Positions 6,601 through 12,037 of a stretch of DNA of 12,037 nt are shown in pieces (positions within the stretch are counted from its first letter, which is position 1; every line of letters starts with the position of its first letter). Position numbers and translations under genes: made by a program. Below the pieces are notes generated by a model that was given only the letters and a program-made list of their open reading frames with translations, did no database searches and was not told where the DNA came from. This DNA comes from Clostridia bacterium (GTDB taxonomy: Bacteria; Bacillota_A; Clostridia; Christensenellales; Aristaeellaceae): the NCBI GenBank assembly GCA_009783365.1, contig WRHG01000046.1, positions 1 to 12,037 of the forward strand, given 5' to 3'.

Positions 6601-6857
6601 TTCTGAACGGCGTTGCCTGGTTGAAGCAGATTCAGGGCGGCTATGACCCCTCGGACACCACAGGTGACAACCATGTGCAATCCCTCGTGGTGACGGGCAA
6701 CCATACGTTGTCGGGCGGCATGAACGGGTCCGGGTTCTCGCTCCAGTCCACCGCTGCGCAGATCGACGGTCTGAACGGCACCTTCGACCACTATGTGGGC
6801 AAGCATAATGGCGAGGACCTTCACATCTACATCCTGCACCAGAGCGTCACCGGCTAG
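3603..6857 (+). CDS. Large repeat-rich surface protein / adhesin with (Asp-Thr)78 stalk
   Basis: 1084 residues, starting at the ATG with AAGGA seven bases upstream. Residues 1-100 form a beta-rich prefix domain (LEFAFDQ, GQHLILTFDDGGQLVLESF, TLVVEGK) like that at the start of large biofilm adhesins of the BapA/LapF kind and many Desulfovibrio surface proteins; there is no Sec signal. A Gly-rich linker follows (about 110-170), then 78 Asp-Thr dipeptides (171-326), a globular domain (328-499), and from about 500 to 910 repeats of roughly 20 residues with the pattern N-x-I-x-I-x-G...S-x-I-x-x-G-x-G, typical of a parallel beta-solenoid. The C-terminal 170 residues end in LHIYILHQSVTG. Export by a type I system with an uncleaved C-terminal signal is likely by analogy; no transporter is in the window and no classic RTX nonapeptide block is clear. 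Role: probably adhesion or matrix formation (inference). Confidence 0.7.
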   Translation: MASHTTLARPGAGQSMKVQVGPNARLEFAFDQTEATIRKVGQHLILTFDDGGQLVLESFYTHFDNVSGMPPQPPTLVVEGKIITGETFLAALNDPDLMPAAGPSEGFVWNQGGGGGGGVPLSGVEGINGLAKFGFDGWATRGTGAAVAGGGSGSSGGIGFAGANLLSVSGDTDTDTDTDTDTDTDTDTDTDTDTDTDTDTDTDTDTDTDTDTDTDTDTDTDTDTDTDTDTDTDTDTDTDTDTDTDTDTDTDTDTDTDTDTDTDTDTDTDTDTDTDTDTDTDTDTDTDTDTDTDTDTDTDTDTDTDTDTDTDTDTDTDTDTDTDTDTDLDYVARGIIYDVDHSDNDASQPDKITTPELRVDLLLVNGDSITKAIDSGGSMPTELEYAFYKADGSPFEEGASPFMAEPKYTPSNGEIVFARPVVQEGYPNEHGVFYCRITDPATGDSYVIQLVFAPNGQFNSHQQDLDDGKEDGLAYGEWHAGKQTNTVSHQNVSYDIVASDKNDVLTLDGTVGVGNIAQSSDRSYIDTGHGNDTLTINGTVTNTTINIRDGNNTIIASATAGGGVSDSTITTTYKDADGNTVIGNGNNTIDIGRYVSNTSITLGDTVGADGKQYVKIGAELTSQSSITMGEGTKQIDIADWMRESGITLGGGTNSITIGQHLTLSDILVGNGTNDIAVDGVMEDSAITAGFGTNRIDVKGGITNHSSITAGLGGISKNTIDIGATINKGSSILVGDGENKVTVHAGMHDATITVGKATTGHTNKIDIDGSVSLSSLFVGDGNNDIDIAGWLDGSHITAGNGGTDSITVHGYVTNQSTITVGDGDSVINIHGNLDNSKIVSSGGSSHIDITGNMQSGAVIDGKNDIGDDRVDIGGNLLSGAVTTGGGNDHVTIGGNNAWNADINLGAGNDFLMFTASGFNTNLFNNSASKDTHLEGGANDAVLHATASSPAYLGDILGLHSDAILSLQQTLQYIQPGSTRPIHGFETLLVELDDDKRSLDTLLNGVAWLKQIQGGYDPSDTTGDNHVQSLVVTGNHTLSGGMNGSGFSLQSTAAQIDGLNGTFDHYVGKHNGEDLHIYILHQSVTG
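4113..4580 (+). repeat. Hexanucleotide repeat tract encoding (Asp-Thr)78
   Basis: 468 bases made of 78 in-frame hexamers GAY-ACN with no interruption. Only five kinds appear: GACACG, GACACC, GATACC, GATACT and GATACG. ACA is never used and ACT follows only GAT. The 5' end also has a 30-bp higher-order repeat of five hexamers present three times without change (4119-4148, 4149-4178, 4179-4208) and a diverged fourth (4209-4238), which points to recent unit duplication. Because the unit is six bases, gain or loss of units would alter stalk length without shifting the frame. The reverse strand is also open (Ser-Val repeats), a by-product of the composition. Confidence 0.95.
5100..6330 (+). repeat. 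Degenerate beta-solenoid repeats in the adhesin
   Basis: Within the adhesin, roughly residues 500-910 repeat a unit of about 20-25 residues of the form N-x-I-x-I-x-G-x(4)-S-x-I-x-x-G-x-G. Examples are NDIAVDGVMEDSAITAGFG, NKIDIDGSVSLSSLFVGDG and NDIDIAGWLDGSHITAGNG. At DNA level the codons are varied, so the repeats are old and kept by protein selection. The regular hydrophobic strands and Gly/Asn turns predict a stacked beta-helix; calcium binding at the GxGN turns is possible but not shown. Confidence 0.6.
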
Positions 6858-6906
6858 ACCGTCTCCGCAACACAAGGACCGCCCCAGTGACGGGAGCGGT
6901 ACTGAT

Positions 6907-6940
6907 AACGAAACACCCCGCTAACGCGGGGTTTTTCGTT
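6907..6940 (+). terminator. Strong rho-independent terminator after the adhesin gene
   Basis: CCCCGC-TAAC-GCGGGG (6916-6931) is followed at once by five T. The stem extends outward through AACGAAA/TTTCGTT (6907-6913 with 6934-6940) with a single mismatch. It lies 50 bases after the stop and insulates the adhesin from the trehalose gene. Confidence 0.9.
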
Positions 6941-6963
6941 TCCGCGATGTCCCGTCTCACGTG

Positions 6964-6992
6964 TTGCGCCATGAGGAAAGTGCATTTATAGT
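6964..6992 (+). promoter_or_regulatory. Likely promoter of the trehalose gene
   Basis: TTGCGC (6964-6969; first three -35 bases match) and TATAGT (6987-6992; five of six -10 bases) are 17 bases apart. They sit between the adhesin terminator and the coding start, giving a leader of about 50 bases. Confidence 0.5.
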
Positions 6993-7048
6993 GATGGCTG
7001 TGCGGATCTCAGCTTGCGCCCCTGTATCCGCGAAAGCAAGGAAAGAGC

Positions 7049-9226
7049 ATGCGCTATATCGTCATTTCCAACCGGCTTCCCATTACGCTCACGGGCAGGG
7101 ACGGCAAAATGCGCATTACCCGCAGCAATGGCGGCATGGCCACCGGCCTGGATTCTTTGGATACGCGCGGGGAACTGCACTGGCTGGGCTGGCCCGGACT
7201 GCATGTGGAAGAAGCAAGAGCGAGGCAGGATATCAAAATCCGCCTGAGGAGGAGACTGCTTCACCCCGTTTTTCTGAACCTGGATCAGGTCCAGAATTTT
7301 TACGAGGGATACTGCAACAGCACCTTGTGGCCGCTGAGTCACTATTTTTTCAGCTATATCACCCAAGACGAAAAATACTGGAAAGCCTTCAGGGAAGTCA
7401 ACGAACTCTTCTGCCGCGAGGCGCTGAAAATTATCCGTCCGGGCGACGTGATCTGGATCCACGATTACCACCTCATGCTTCTGCCCTCCTTGATCCGGGA
7501 ACAACTGCCGGACGCCTGTATCGGCTACTTCCACCACATCCCCTTTCCGTCCTACGAATTGTTCCGCTCTCTGCCCGAACGGGCTGAACTGCTGCGCGGA
7601 CTCATGGGCGCGGATCTCATCGGCTTTCATACCCACGATTACGTGCGCCACTTCATCAGCACCCTATACCGGGTACTGCATCTCGAATGCCAAATGGACG
7701 AAATACAGTTGGAAAACCGGGTGGCGCGAATCGACGCCTTTCCCATGGGCATCAACTATGAAATGTACCACAAGGACGTCACCCAGCCGGCAATGCGCTC
7801 CTTCGCCCAGAAGTTGAAGCAGCGCGCCGGGGGCAGCAAGATCATTCTGTCGGTGGACCGCCTGGATTACAGCAAGGGCATTCTGTTCCGCCTGGAGGGT
7901 TTTGCCGCTTTTCTCGAACGCCATCCAGAATACCGGGGCAAGGTCACCTTGCTCATGGTGGTGGCGCCCTCCCGGGACAGCGTGGACAGGTATGCGGATC
8001 TAAAAACACGGATTGACATGACCATAGGCGCTATCAACGGCGCGTACTCCACGGTAGGCTGGACGCCGGTGCAGTATTTCTACCGCTCGTTTTCCTATTC
8101 CGAACTTTTGGCCATGTACGCCATCGCGGACATCGCCCTAGTTACGCCCCTGCGTGACGGCATGAACCTAGTGGCCAAGGAATACGTGGCCGCCAAGCGC
8201 GACCAGCCCGGCGTCCTGATCTTGAGCGAAATGGCAGGCGCAGCAGTGGAACTGGCCGACGCCATCATCGTCAATCCCATGGACGCCCGGCAGATCGGTG
8301 ACGCTATCCTTAAAGCCCTGTCCATGACGGACGAAGAACAACTGGCCGTAATCAGGAAAATGCAGAAAATCATCGCCCGCCAGACAGTGCGCCGATGGGC
8401 CGGCGACTTCACCTCCGAACTGCGGGAGGTGAGACAACGCAACAGCGAACTGGCGGAAAAATACTTGAAAAGCAACATGTTGTTGCAGATACAGCGGGCC
8501 TACGCCAACGCCGGACGGCGCCTGCTCCTTTTGGATTATGACGGCACCCTGGTCCCCCATATGCCGGATCCGACCATGGCCCGGCCCAGTCCGGCCCTGT
8601 GCGCGATACTTGGCGCGCTGGCGGCGGACGAGCGCAACATGGTCGTGGTGTGCAGTGGCCGGGATAAAACCACGCTGGACGAGTGGCTCGGCGGGCTGGA
8701 TATCGGGCTGGCTGCCGAGCATGGCGTTTTCTTCAAGGATCAGGGGGTCTGGCAATGGAACATTCCGGATACCCTCTGGAACGACGAAATACGTGACATT
8801 CTGGAGCGCATTCAGAACAAAACGCCGCGTTCGGCCATCGAGGAGAAGAAAACAGCCCTTGTCTGGCACTACCGGCAGGTGGATCACTGGTTGGCGGAAC
8901 TGCGGATCATACAGCTCATGCGCGCGCTGGTCGGCCCCTGCTCCAGGCTTGGTCTGCAAATCATGCATGGGAGCAAGATCATTGAAATCAAGCCCGCCGA
9001 CTGCCACAAGGGCATGGAGGCTCAGCGGCGGCTGGGACAGGACAACTACGACTTTATCCTGGCGATAGGCGACGACGCCACGGACGAGGACATGTTCGCG
9101 GTTTTGCCGCCGGAAGCCGTCACCATCAAGGTTGGCCCCTTCTCCGACGCGGCCAGATATACCCTGCCCGCCCAGAACAGGGTCGTGCCTCTCCTTCAGG
9201 CATTGCTTGAGGCGCAAGCAGATTGA
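7049..9226 (+). CDS. Bifunctional trehalose-6-phosphate synthase / phosphatase
   Basis: 725 residues; the ATG has AAGGA at 7038-7042. Residues 1-465 or so are a GT20 synthase (OtsA type), joining UDP- or another NDP-glucose to glucose-6-phosphate. All key residues line up with E. coli OtsA at a constant shift of nine where checked: R9 in SNRLP, D139 in WIHDYH, H163 in HHIPFP, R271 and K276 in SVDRLDYSKG, D370 and E378 in RDGMNLVAKE. Residues about 485-720 are a HAD phosphatase (OtsB type) with DYDGTL at 496-501 (D496 nucleophile, D498 acid/base) and GDDATDED at 674-681 for magnesium. Both halves look active, so one cytosolic protein should make trehalose from the sugar phosphates, for osmotic or desiccation protection or stored carbon. 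It appears monocistronic. No single standard gene symbol covers the fusion. Confidence 0.95.
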   Translation: MRYIVISNRLPITLTGRDGKMRITRSNGGMATGLDSLDTRGELHWLGWPGLHVEEARARQDIKIRLRRRLLHPVFLNLDQVQNFYEGYCNSTLWPLSHYFFSYITQDEKYWKAFREVNELFCREALKIIRPGDVIWIHDYHLMLLPSLIREQLPDACIGYFHHIPFPSYELFRSLPERAELLRGLMGADLIGFHTHDYVRHFISTLYRVLHLECQMDEIQLENRVARIDAFPMGINYEMYHKDVTQPAMRSFAQKLKQRAGGSKIILSVDRLDYSKGILFRLEGFAAFLERHPEYRGKVTLLMVVAPSRDSVDRYADLKTRIDMTIGAINGAYSTVGWTPVQYFYRSFSYSELLAMYAIADIALVTPLRDGMNLVAKEYVAAKRDQPGVLILSEMAGAAVELADAIIVNPMDARQIGDAILKALSMTDEEQLAVIRKMQKIIARQTVRRWAGDFTSELREVRQRNSELAEKYLKSNMLLQIQRAYANAGRRLLLLDYDGTLVPHMPDPTMARPSPALCAILGALAADERNMVVVCSGRDKTTLDEWLGGLDIGLAAEHGVFFKDQGVWQWNIPDTLWNDEIRDILERIQNKTPRSAIEEKKTALVWHYRQVDHWLAELRIIQLMRALVGPCSRLGLQIMHGSKIIEIKPADCHKGMEAQRRLGQDNYDFILAIGDDATDEDMFAVLPPEAVTIKVGPFSDAARYTLPAQNRVVPLLQALLEAQAD

Positions 9227-9314
9227 TTCCGCAGGGACGCTGAGTGGCCGGGCGCATGGGCCAGGGCGCGTTTTTCGTGTACGACGGACAACCCGCGTCA
9301 GGCATAGGCCTGGC

Positions 9315-11522
9315 TCAGGCGTTGCCGTTCCCGTAAAAGACAACCCTGTTGCGTCCGCCTTCTTTCGCCTGATACAGGGCGTTGTCCGCGTATTTGGTCG
9401 CCGTGCTCATATCGTTTATCGGGGCCGCGTATGCAATGCCAAAGCTTGCTGAAATCGGTATCTTCCTGTCCTCGAATTCAACAGGTTCCATACACAGGCT
9501 TTGCCGGATGCGTTCAGCGATCTTGAGCACATTCGGTTTATCCACATCGGGCACAAGCAGGATAAATTCCTCTCCGCCGTAACGGCCGAACACGTCGTAC
9601 GACCGGATAGCTTTTTTCACCCTCTGGACGGTGACCTTGAGCACCTCGTCCCCTGCCAGATGCCCATAATGGTCATTGACGGCCTTGAAATGATCCAGGT
9701 CGAAAATGATAATGAAACATTCACTGTGTATTCTTATGGATCGTTCAATCTGTATTATGCCAAGCTCCATGAAACAGCGCCTGTTGAAGATGCCCGTGAG
9801 CGCATCGCTGTTGGCCATATCCTTGAGCCGTTTATTAAGCCTTACGTCGCGTACGAGTAAAACAACTGTTATAAACAGCATCAATGACAGGACGCCGGCA
9901 AAGCCTGTCAGGAAAAACGCGCGCTCTTCCGCAAACTTTTTCGAATAATCAAACACCCTGCCAGTCCAGTCAGTTTCAATCGCGTCCGTTTGCACATATT
10001 GCTGCGCCTTGTTTATTATGGAGCACAAAAGTTTTTCATCTTTGTGAAAACCGAAATGGGAATCCATCGGCGCGTTTAATTTGAGATTGATCTTGAAGCC
10101 AGATTTTTCACGATAATGATTCTGGGTAAGCAGCATATGTTCGGACGCCATCACCAAGTCCACTTCTCCTCTCTCCAGCGCGTCCAGGCATGCCTCCAGC
10201 GTATCGTATTCCTTCAGGTTGTCGTTATTGGGAAAGATCTCGCGGTATATATCCTCATGTCCGGATCGTCTCATGACTCCCACGGTCGTCCGCACAATCT
10301 GGTAACTTGCCAGATTCGGCGAATCCGATTTTGACATAATGGCGTAATAAGAACGGGAATACGGAACCGCGCTCCATAGGAAATGGTCTCTTCTCGCTTC
10401 GGAATACAAGAGCTGCGCGGTCATCTGTATCTTTCCGGCGCGCACCTTTTCAAGCATCTCCGCCCAGATGGCGTTTTTTTCGGTCGCCGCCTCAAAGCGT
10501 ATGTCCGTAAGTTTGCGGATTTCCACAAGAACATCCAAGGCAATCCCTTGGAAGTCCTTTTCTTTTTCGTTATAGAAGCTGACAGGGTAGTTATCGTGCT
10601 CAAACGCGACGGAAACAGCCGCTCCCCGCTGCTTCAAATCATCCAGGTAAGCCCTTTCCTCGAGCGTGAGCGACCTGTGCAATTTATACCTGGCATACTC
10701 AAAATCTCCCTCTCTATAGAGCGCGTACAGCCTGTCTACCCCTCCCGCGGCAATGTATTTGTCCAGCACGGAGATAATCGGGGCCAATTCGGGATTGGCG
10801 GTAGTCATCGAAACGGGTTCATGCACCATCGGCAGAAAGAGGGAGGAACGGATAAAGTCATATTCATCAAAAGCGGGCTCCGCGACGGCTTCGCCGACAA
10901 ACGCGTCTATCTCGCCGGTTTCGATCATCCACGCGGCTGTATGGAACGTATCAACAGCTACGCTTTGAAACGGCACGGGGTAGATGCTCCTGATGGACGC
11001 CGCTGTGACGGAATTCTCCAAAAAGCCGATTTTGCGTCCAGCTATGTCCGCCTCGGTCTGCACCTTCCTCGAGCCCTTGTGCGTGAAGACCCGGAGCATG
11101 CGTTCCGCAATGGGGTGGGACATGCGGTACGTACTCATCCGTTCCTCTGTCGGCGTCAATTCCCCCGTGAAATCAAGCGACAGGGATTTGAGTTTTTCGA
11201 GCAAGGTGTGCCAGTTATATATTTCCTGGACAAAACGTATCCCGAAAAGCTCCGAGAGCAGCGCGCAAAACTTTATCGTGAAGCCGGCCTGGACTCCGCC
11301 TGGCAATATAAAGGCTTCCGTCGCAAGAACGGCGCCGTAGGATAAGGAATTTCTTTGGGATTTCAGCGCCTCGATTGCGGCGATTTCCTCTGCGGTCACG
11401 CCGGGGATGTCCTTGTAAGTCTTTACGGAGGCAATCGGCAAAGCGGCATCCGCTGCCGTCACGTATCCAGTTGGCAAGAAAAGGCACCACATGATCAGGC
11501 AGAAAACGGCTGTACGCTTCAT
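9315..11522 (-). CDS. Membrane diguanylate cyclase with two periplasmic solute-binding domains
   Basis: 735 residues. A signal peptide (1-23, ending near VTA-AD) leads into two type-3 solute-binding domains, about 55-280 and 300-525; the second has the typical FQGIALDVL and EARRDHFLWSAVPY segments. One membrane helix follows (about 536-558, FFLTGFAGVLSLMLFITVVL), then a GGDEF domain (about 570-730). The signature is GGEEF at 649-653, an active form, with FDLDHFKAVND as the upstream metal and nucleotide motif. RSYD at 640-643, five residues before GGEEF, is a canonical I-site for product inhibition. The protein should sense a small molecule, perhaps an amino acid, in the periplasm and make c-di-GMP in the cytoplasm. 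It is convergent with the trehalose gene. No strong Shine-Dalgarno precedes the ATG; the signal peptide supports this start. No c-di-GMP effector lies nearby. Confidence 0.92.
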   Translation of the reverse strand: MKRTAVFCLIMWCLFLPTGYVTAADAALPIASVKTYKDIPGVTAEEIAAIEALKSQRNSLSYGAVLATEAFILPGGVQAGFTIKFCALLSELFGIRFVQEIYNWHTLLEKLKSLSLDFTGELTPTEERMSTYRMSHPIAERMLRVFTHKGSRKVQTEADIAGRKIGFLENSVTAASIRSIYPVPFQSVAVDTFHTAAWMIETGEIDAFVGEAVAEPAFDEYDFIRSSLFLPMVHEPVSMTTANPELAPIISVLDKYIAAGGVDRLYALYREGDFEYARYKLHRSLTLEERAYLDDLKQRGAAVSVAFEHDNYPVSFYNEKEKDFQGIALDVLVEIRKLTDIRFEAATEKNAIWAEMLEKVRAGKIQMTAQLLYSEARRDHFLWSAVPYSRSYYAIMSKSDSPNLASYQIVRTTVGVMRRSGHEDIYREIFPNNDNLKEYDTLEACLDALERGEVDLVMASEHMLLTQNHYREKSGFKINLKLNAPMDSHFGFHKDEKLLCSIINKAQQYVQTDAIETDWTGRVFDYSKKFAEERAFFLTGFAGVLSLMLFITVVLLVRDVRLNKRLKDMANSDALTGIFNRRCFMELGIIQIERSIRIHSECFIIIFDLDHFKAVNDHYGHLAGDEVLKVTVQRVKKAIRSYDVFGRYGGEEFILLVPDVDKPNVLKIAERIRQSLCMEPVEFEDRKIPISASFGIAYAAPINDMSTATKYADNALYQAKEGGRNRVVFYGNGNA

Positions 11523-11609
11523 GCGTCTTGTCTACCACATAAAGCAGGCGGCTTCAATGGGTTTTGCGGAGGAGGAGGGGAGCCCGGGCTGCCCGCGCGT
11601 TCTCTTTGT

Positions 11610-11641
11610 TTGACAAAATCTGCTGCAAAGAGTCATATAAC
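11610..11641 (+). promoter_or_regulatory. Possible promoter of tRNA-Val
   Basis: A perfect TTGACA (11610-11615) is followed by TATAAC (11636-11641), but at a 20-base spacing; CATATA (11634-11639) fits an 18-base spacing with a poorer match. A second TTGACA at 11649-11654 has no good -10. The position, about 50-80 bases ahead of the tRNA, is sensible. Confidence 0.4.
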
Positions 11642-11691
11642 GAGGCTGTTGACAAGTGTGCTCTTGGGCCTTTGACGACGGACATGCCGGA

Positions 11692-11767
11692 GGGTGGTTA
11701 GCTCAGTTGGTAGAGCATCGGCCTTACAAGCCGGGGGCCACAGGTTCAAGTCCTGTACCACCTACCA
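11692..11767 (+). tRNA. tRNA-Val (anticodon TAC)
   Basis: A full cloverleaf of 76 bases with encoded CCA. The acceptor stem is GGGTGGT (11692-11698) with ACCACCT (11757-11763; first pair G-T). The D stem is GCTC/GAGC, the anticodon stem is 11718-11722 with 11730-11734 around loop CTTACAA, and the anticodon TAC is at 11725-11727. The T arm is ACAGG-TTCAAGT-CCTGT. It reads GUA and other valine codons by wobble. Its 3' end adjoins a possible integrated element. Confidence 0.96.
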
Positions 11768-11775
11768 GGAAAATC

Positions 11776-11818
11776 AGGCGTTTACGGATAAGTTGCTGTA
11801 AGCGCCTTTTCATTTTTT
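11776..11818 (+). terminator. Rho-independent terminator after tRNA-Val
   Basis: AGGCGTTTAC (11776-11785) pairs with GTAAGCGCCT (11798-11807), a ten-pair stem with one G-T, around a 12-base loop. TTTTCATTTTTT follows. It starts eight bases after the tRNA CCA. Confidence 0.8.
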
Positions 11819-11835
11819 CCACCATTTTTCCACCA
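11814..11835. repeat. Perfect tandem 11-bp repeat downstream of the tRNA
   Basis: TTTTTCCACCA occurs twice in a row without a spacer (11814-11824 and 11825-11835). It lies between the tRNA terminator and the end of a recombinase-like gene, a place where integrase arm-type sites or attachment-site duplications are found. The CCACCA part also echoes the ACCACC of the tRNA acceptor end. A role is not shown. Confidence 0.6.
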
Positions 11836-11859
11836 AACAGTCCTATCTCCTGCAATGCC

Positions 11860-12036
11860 TCATGCCGCCTTTGCCGCCCTACTGACCTGTATAGATGTCC
11901 ACACGCCGCCGCACTTCGCTGGTATCCCCCCCGCGTTCAGGGCGTCGGCTACCTTCTGGAAGCTCAGGCCGGTCTTTTCGCCCTTCTCGCGCTTCCTGGC
12001 GAGGGCAACCCGCGTCCGTTCACCGACAAGGCCGCG
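11860..12036 (-). CDS. C-terminal end of a serine-recombinase-like protein (runs off the window)
   Basis: On the minus strand the frame is open from the window edge to TGA at 11860-11862, giving 58 residues: GERTRVALARKREKGEKTG, then LSFQKVADALNAGGIPAK, then a GGVWTSIQVSRAAKAA end. The first part resembles the long-helix end of the serine-recombinase catalytic domain (ERTRxALAxKRxxGE). The second resembles its DNA-binding tail, where a G-L-S-x-x-x-I-A-x-x-L-N-x-x-G-I-P stretch is followed by GG-x-W and a V-x-x-x helix. In the family a longer linker usually separates these parts; here they are joined directly, which suggests an internal deletion or a short variant. The gene points towards the tRNA, consistent with the edge of a phage or island. 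Family assignment is moderate because only the tail is seen. Confidence 0.5.
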   Translation of the reverse strand, partial: RGLVGERTRVALARKREKGEKTGLSFQKVADALNAGGIPAKCGGVWTSIQVSRAAKAA

Positions 12037-12037
12037 C

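Noticed and set aside
6961..7587. GTG-initiated open frame overlapping the start of the trehalose gene
   Set aside because: It has no ribosome site and is overlapped by the trehalose synthase frame, whose SNRLP N-terminus is diagnostic.
9245..9275. Terminator after the trehalose gene (TGGCC...GGCCA, then GC-rich bases and five T)
   Set aside because: The stem is only five pairs and is separated from the T run by seven bases; alternatives are equally weak.
8168..9343. Reverse-strand open frame of 391 codons over the trehalose gene
   Set aside because: The plus-strand gene has every catalytic residue of both enzyme families; the reverse frame is compositional.
10383..11345. Plus-strand open frame of 320 codons over the diguanylate cyclase gene
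   Set aside because: The minus-strand gene has GGEEF, an I-site, a signal peptide and a membrane helix; the plus frame shows no domain.

Overview
The window looks like a chromosomal segment of a delta-proteobacterial, Desulfovibrio-like sulfate reducer. This is inferred from gene content: a large surface protein with a prefix domain of the kind I associate with Desulfovibrio adhesins, a tandem solute-binding/GGDEF cyclase, a trehalose synthase-phosphatase fusion, and moderately GC-rich genes broken by one very AT-rich island. No 16S or other taxonomic marker is present, so the assignment is tentative.

Layout from left to right: (1) <2-1225, plus strand, the 3' part of a glycosyltransferase-like protein with an HxRxGD motif and a helical, TPR-like tail. 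(2) 1257-2300, minus strand, a secreted gluzincin-type (HEYFH...E) metalloprotease-like protein, convergent with (1). (3) 2319-2672, minus strand, a decayed gene just upstream of the protease gene. (4) An AT-rich island, 2673-3602, holding a promoter, operator-like inverted repeats and two short copies of an adhesin gene's 5' end (2839-3147 and 3231-3329). (5) 3603-6857, plus strand, the full-length surface protein: prefix domain, Gly-rich linker, 78 uninterrupted Asp-Thr dipeptides, a globular domain, then a long beta-solenoid-like repeat region. A strong terminator follows at 6907-6940. (6) 7049-9226, plus strand, a fused trehalose-6-phosphate synthase/phosphatase with its own likely promoter. 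(7) 9315-11522, minus strand, a membrane diguanylate cyclase with two periplasmic solute-binding domains. (8) 11692-11767, tRNA-Val(TAC), then a terminator, a perfect tandem 11-bp repeat and the end of a recombinase-like gene that runs off the window, suggesting the edge of an integrated element.

How the genes may work together (inference): the surface protein, a possible surface-acting protease, a glycosyltransferase-like enzyme and a ligand-sensing c-di-GMP synthase would fit a matrix or adhesion theme. Trehalose synthesis would fit stress protection. None of these genes share an operon, and the type I secretion machinery expected for the surface protein is not in the window. The most unusual feature is the (Asp-Thr)78 stalk together with the serial truncated copies of the gene's 5' end directly upstream.
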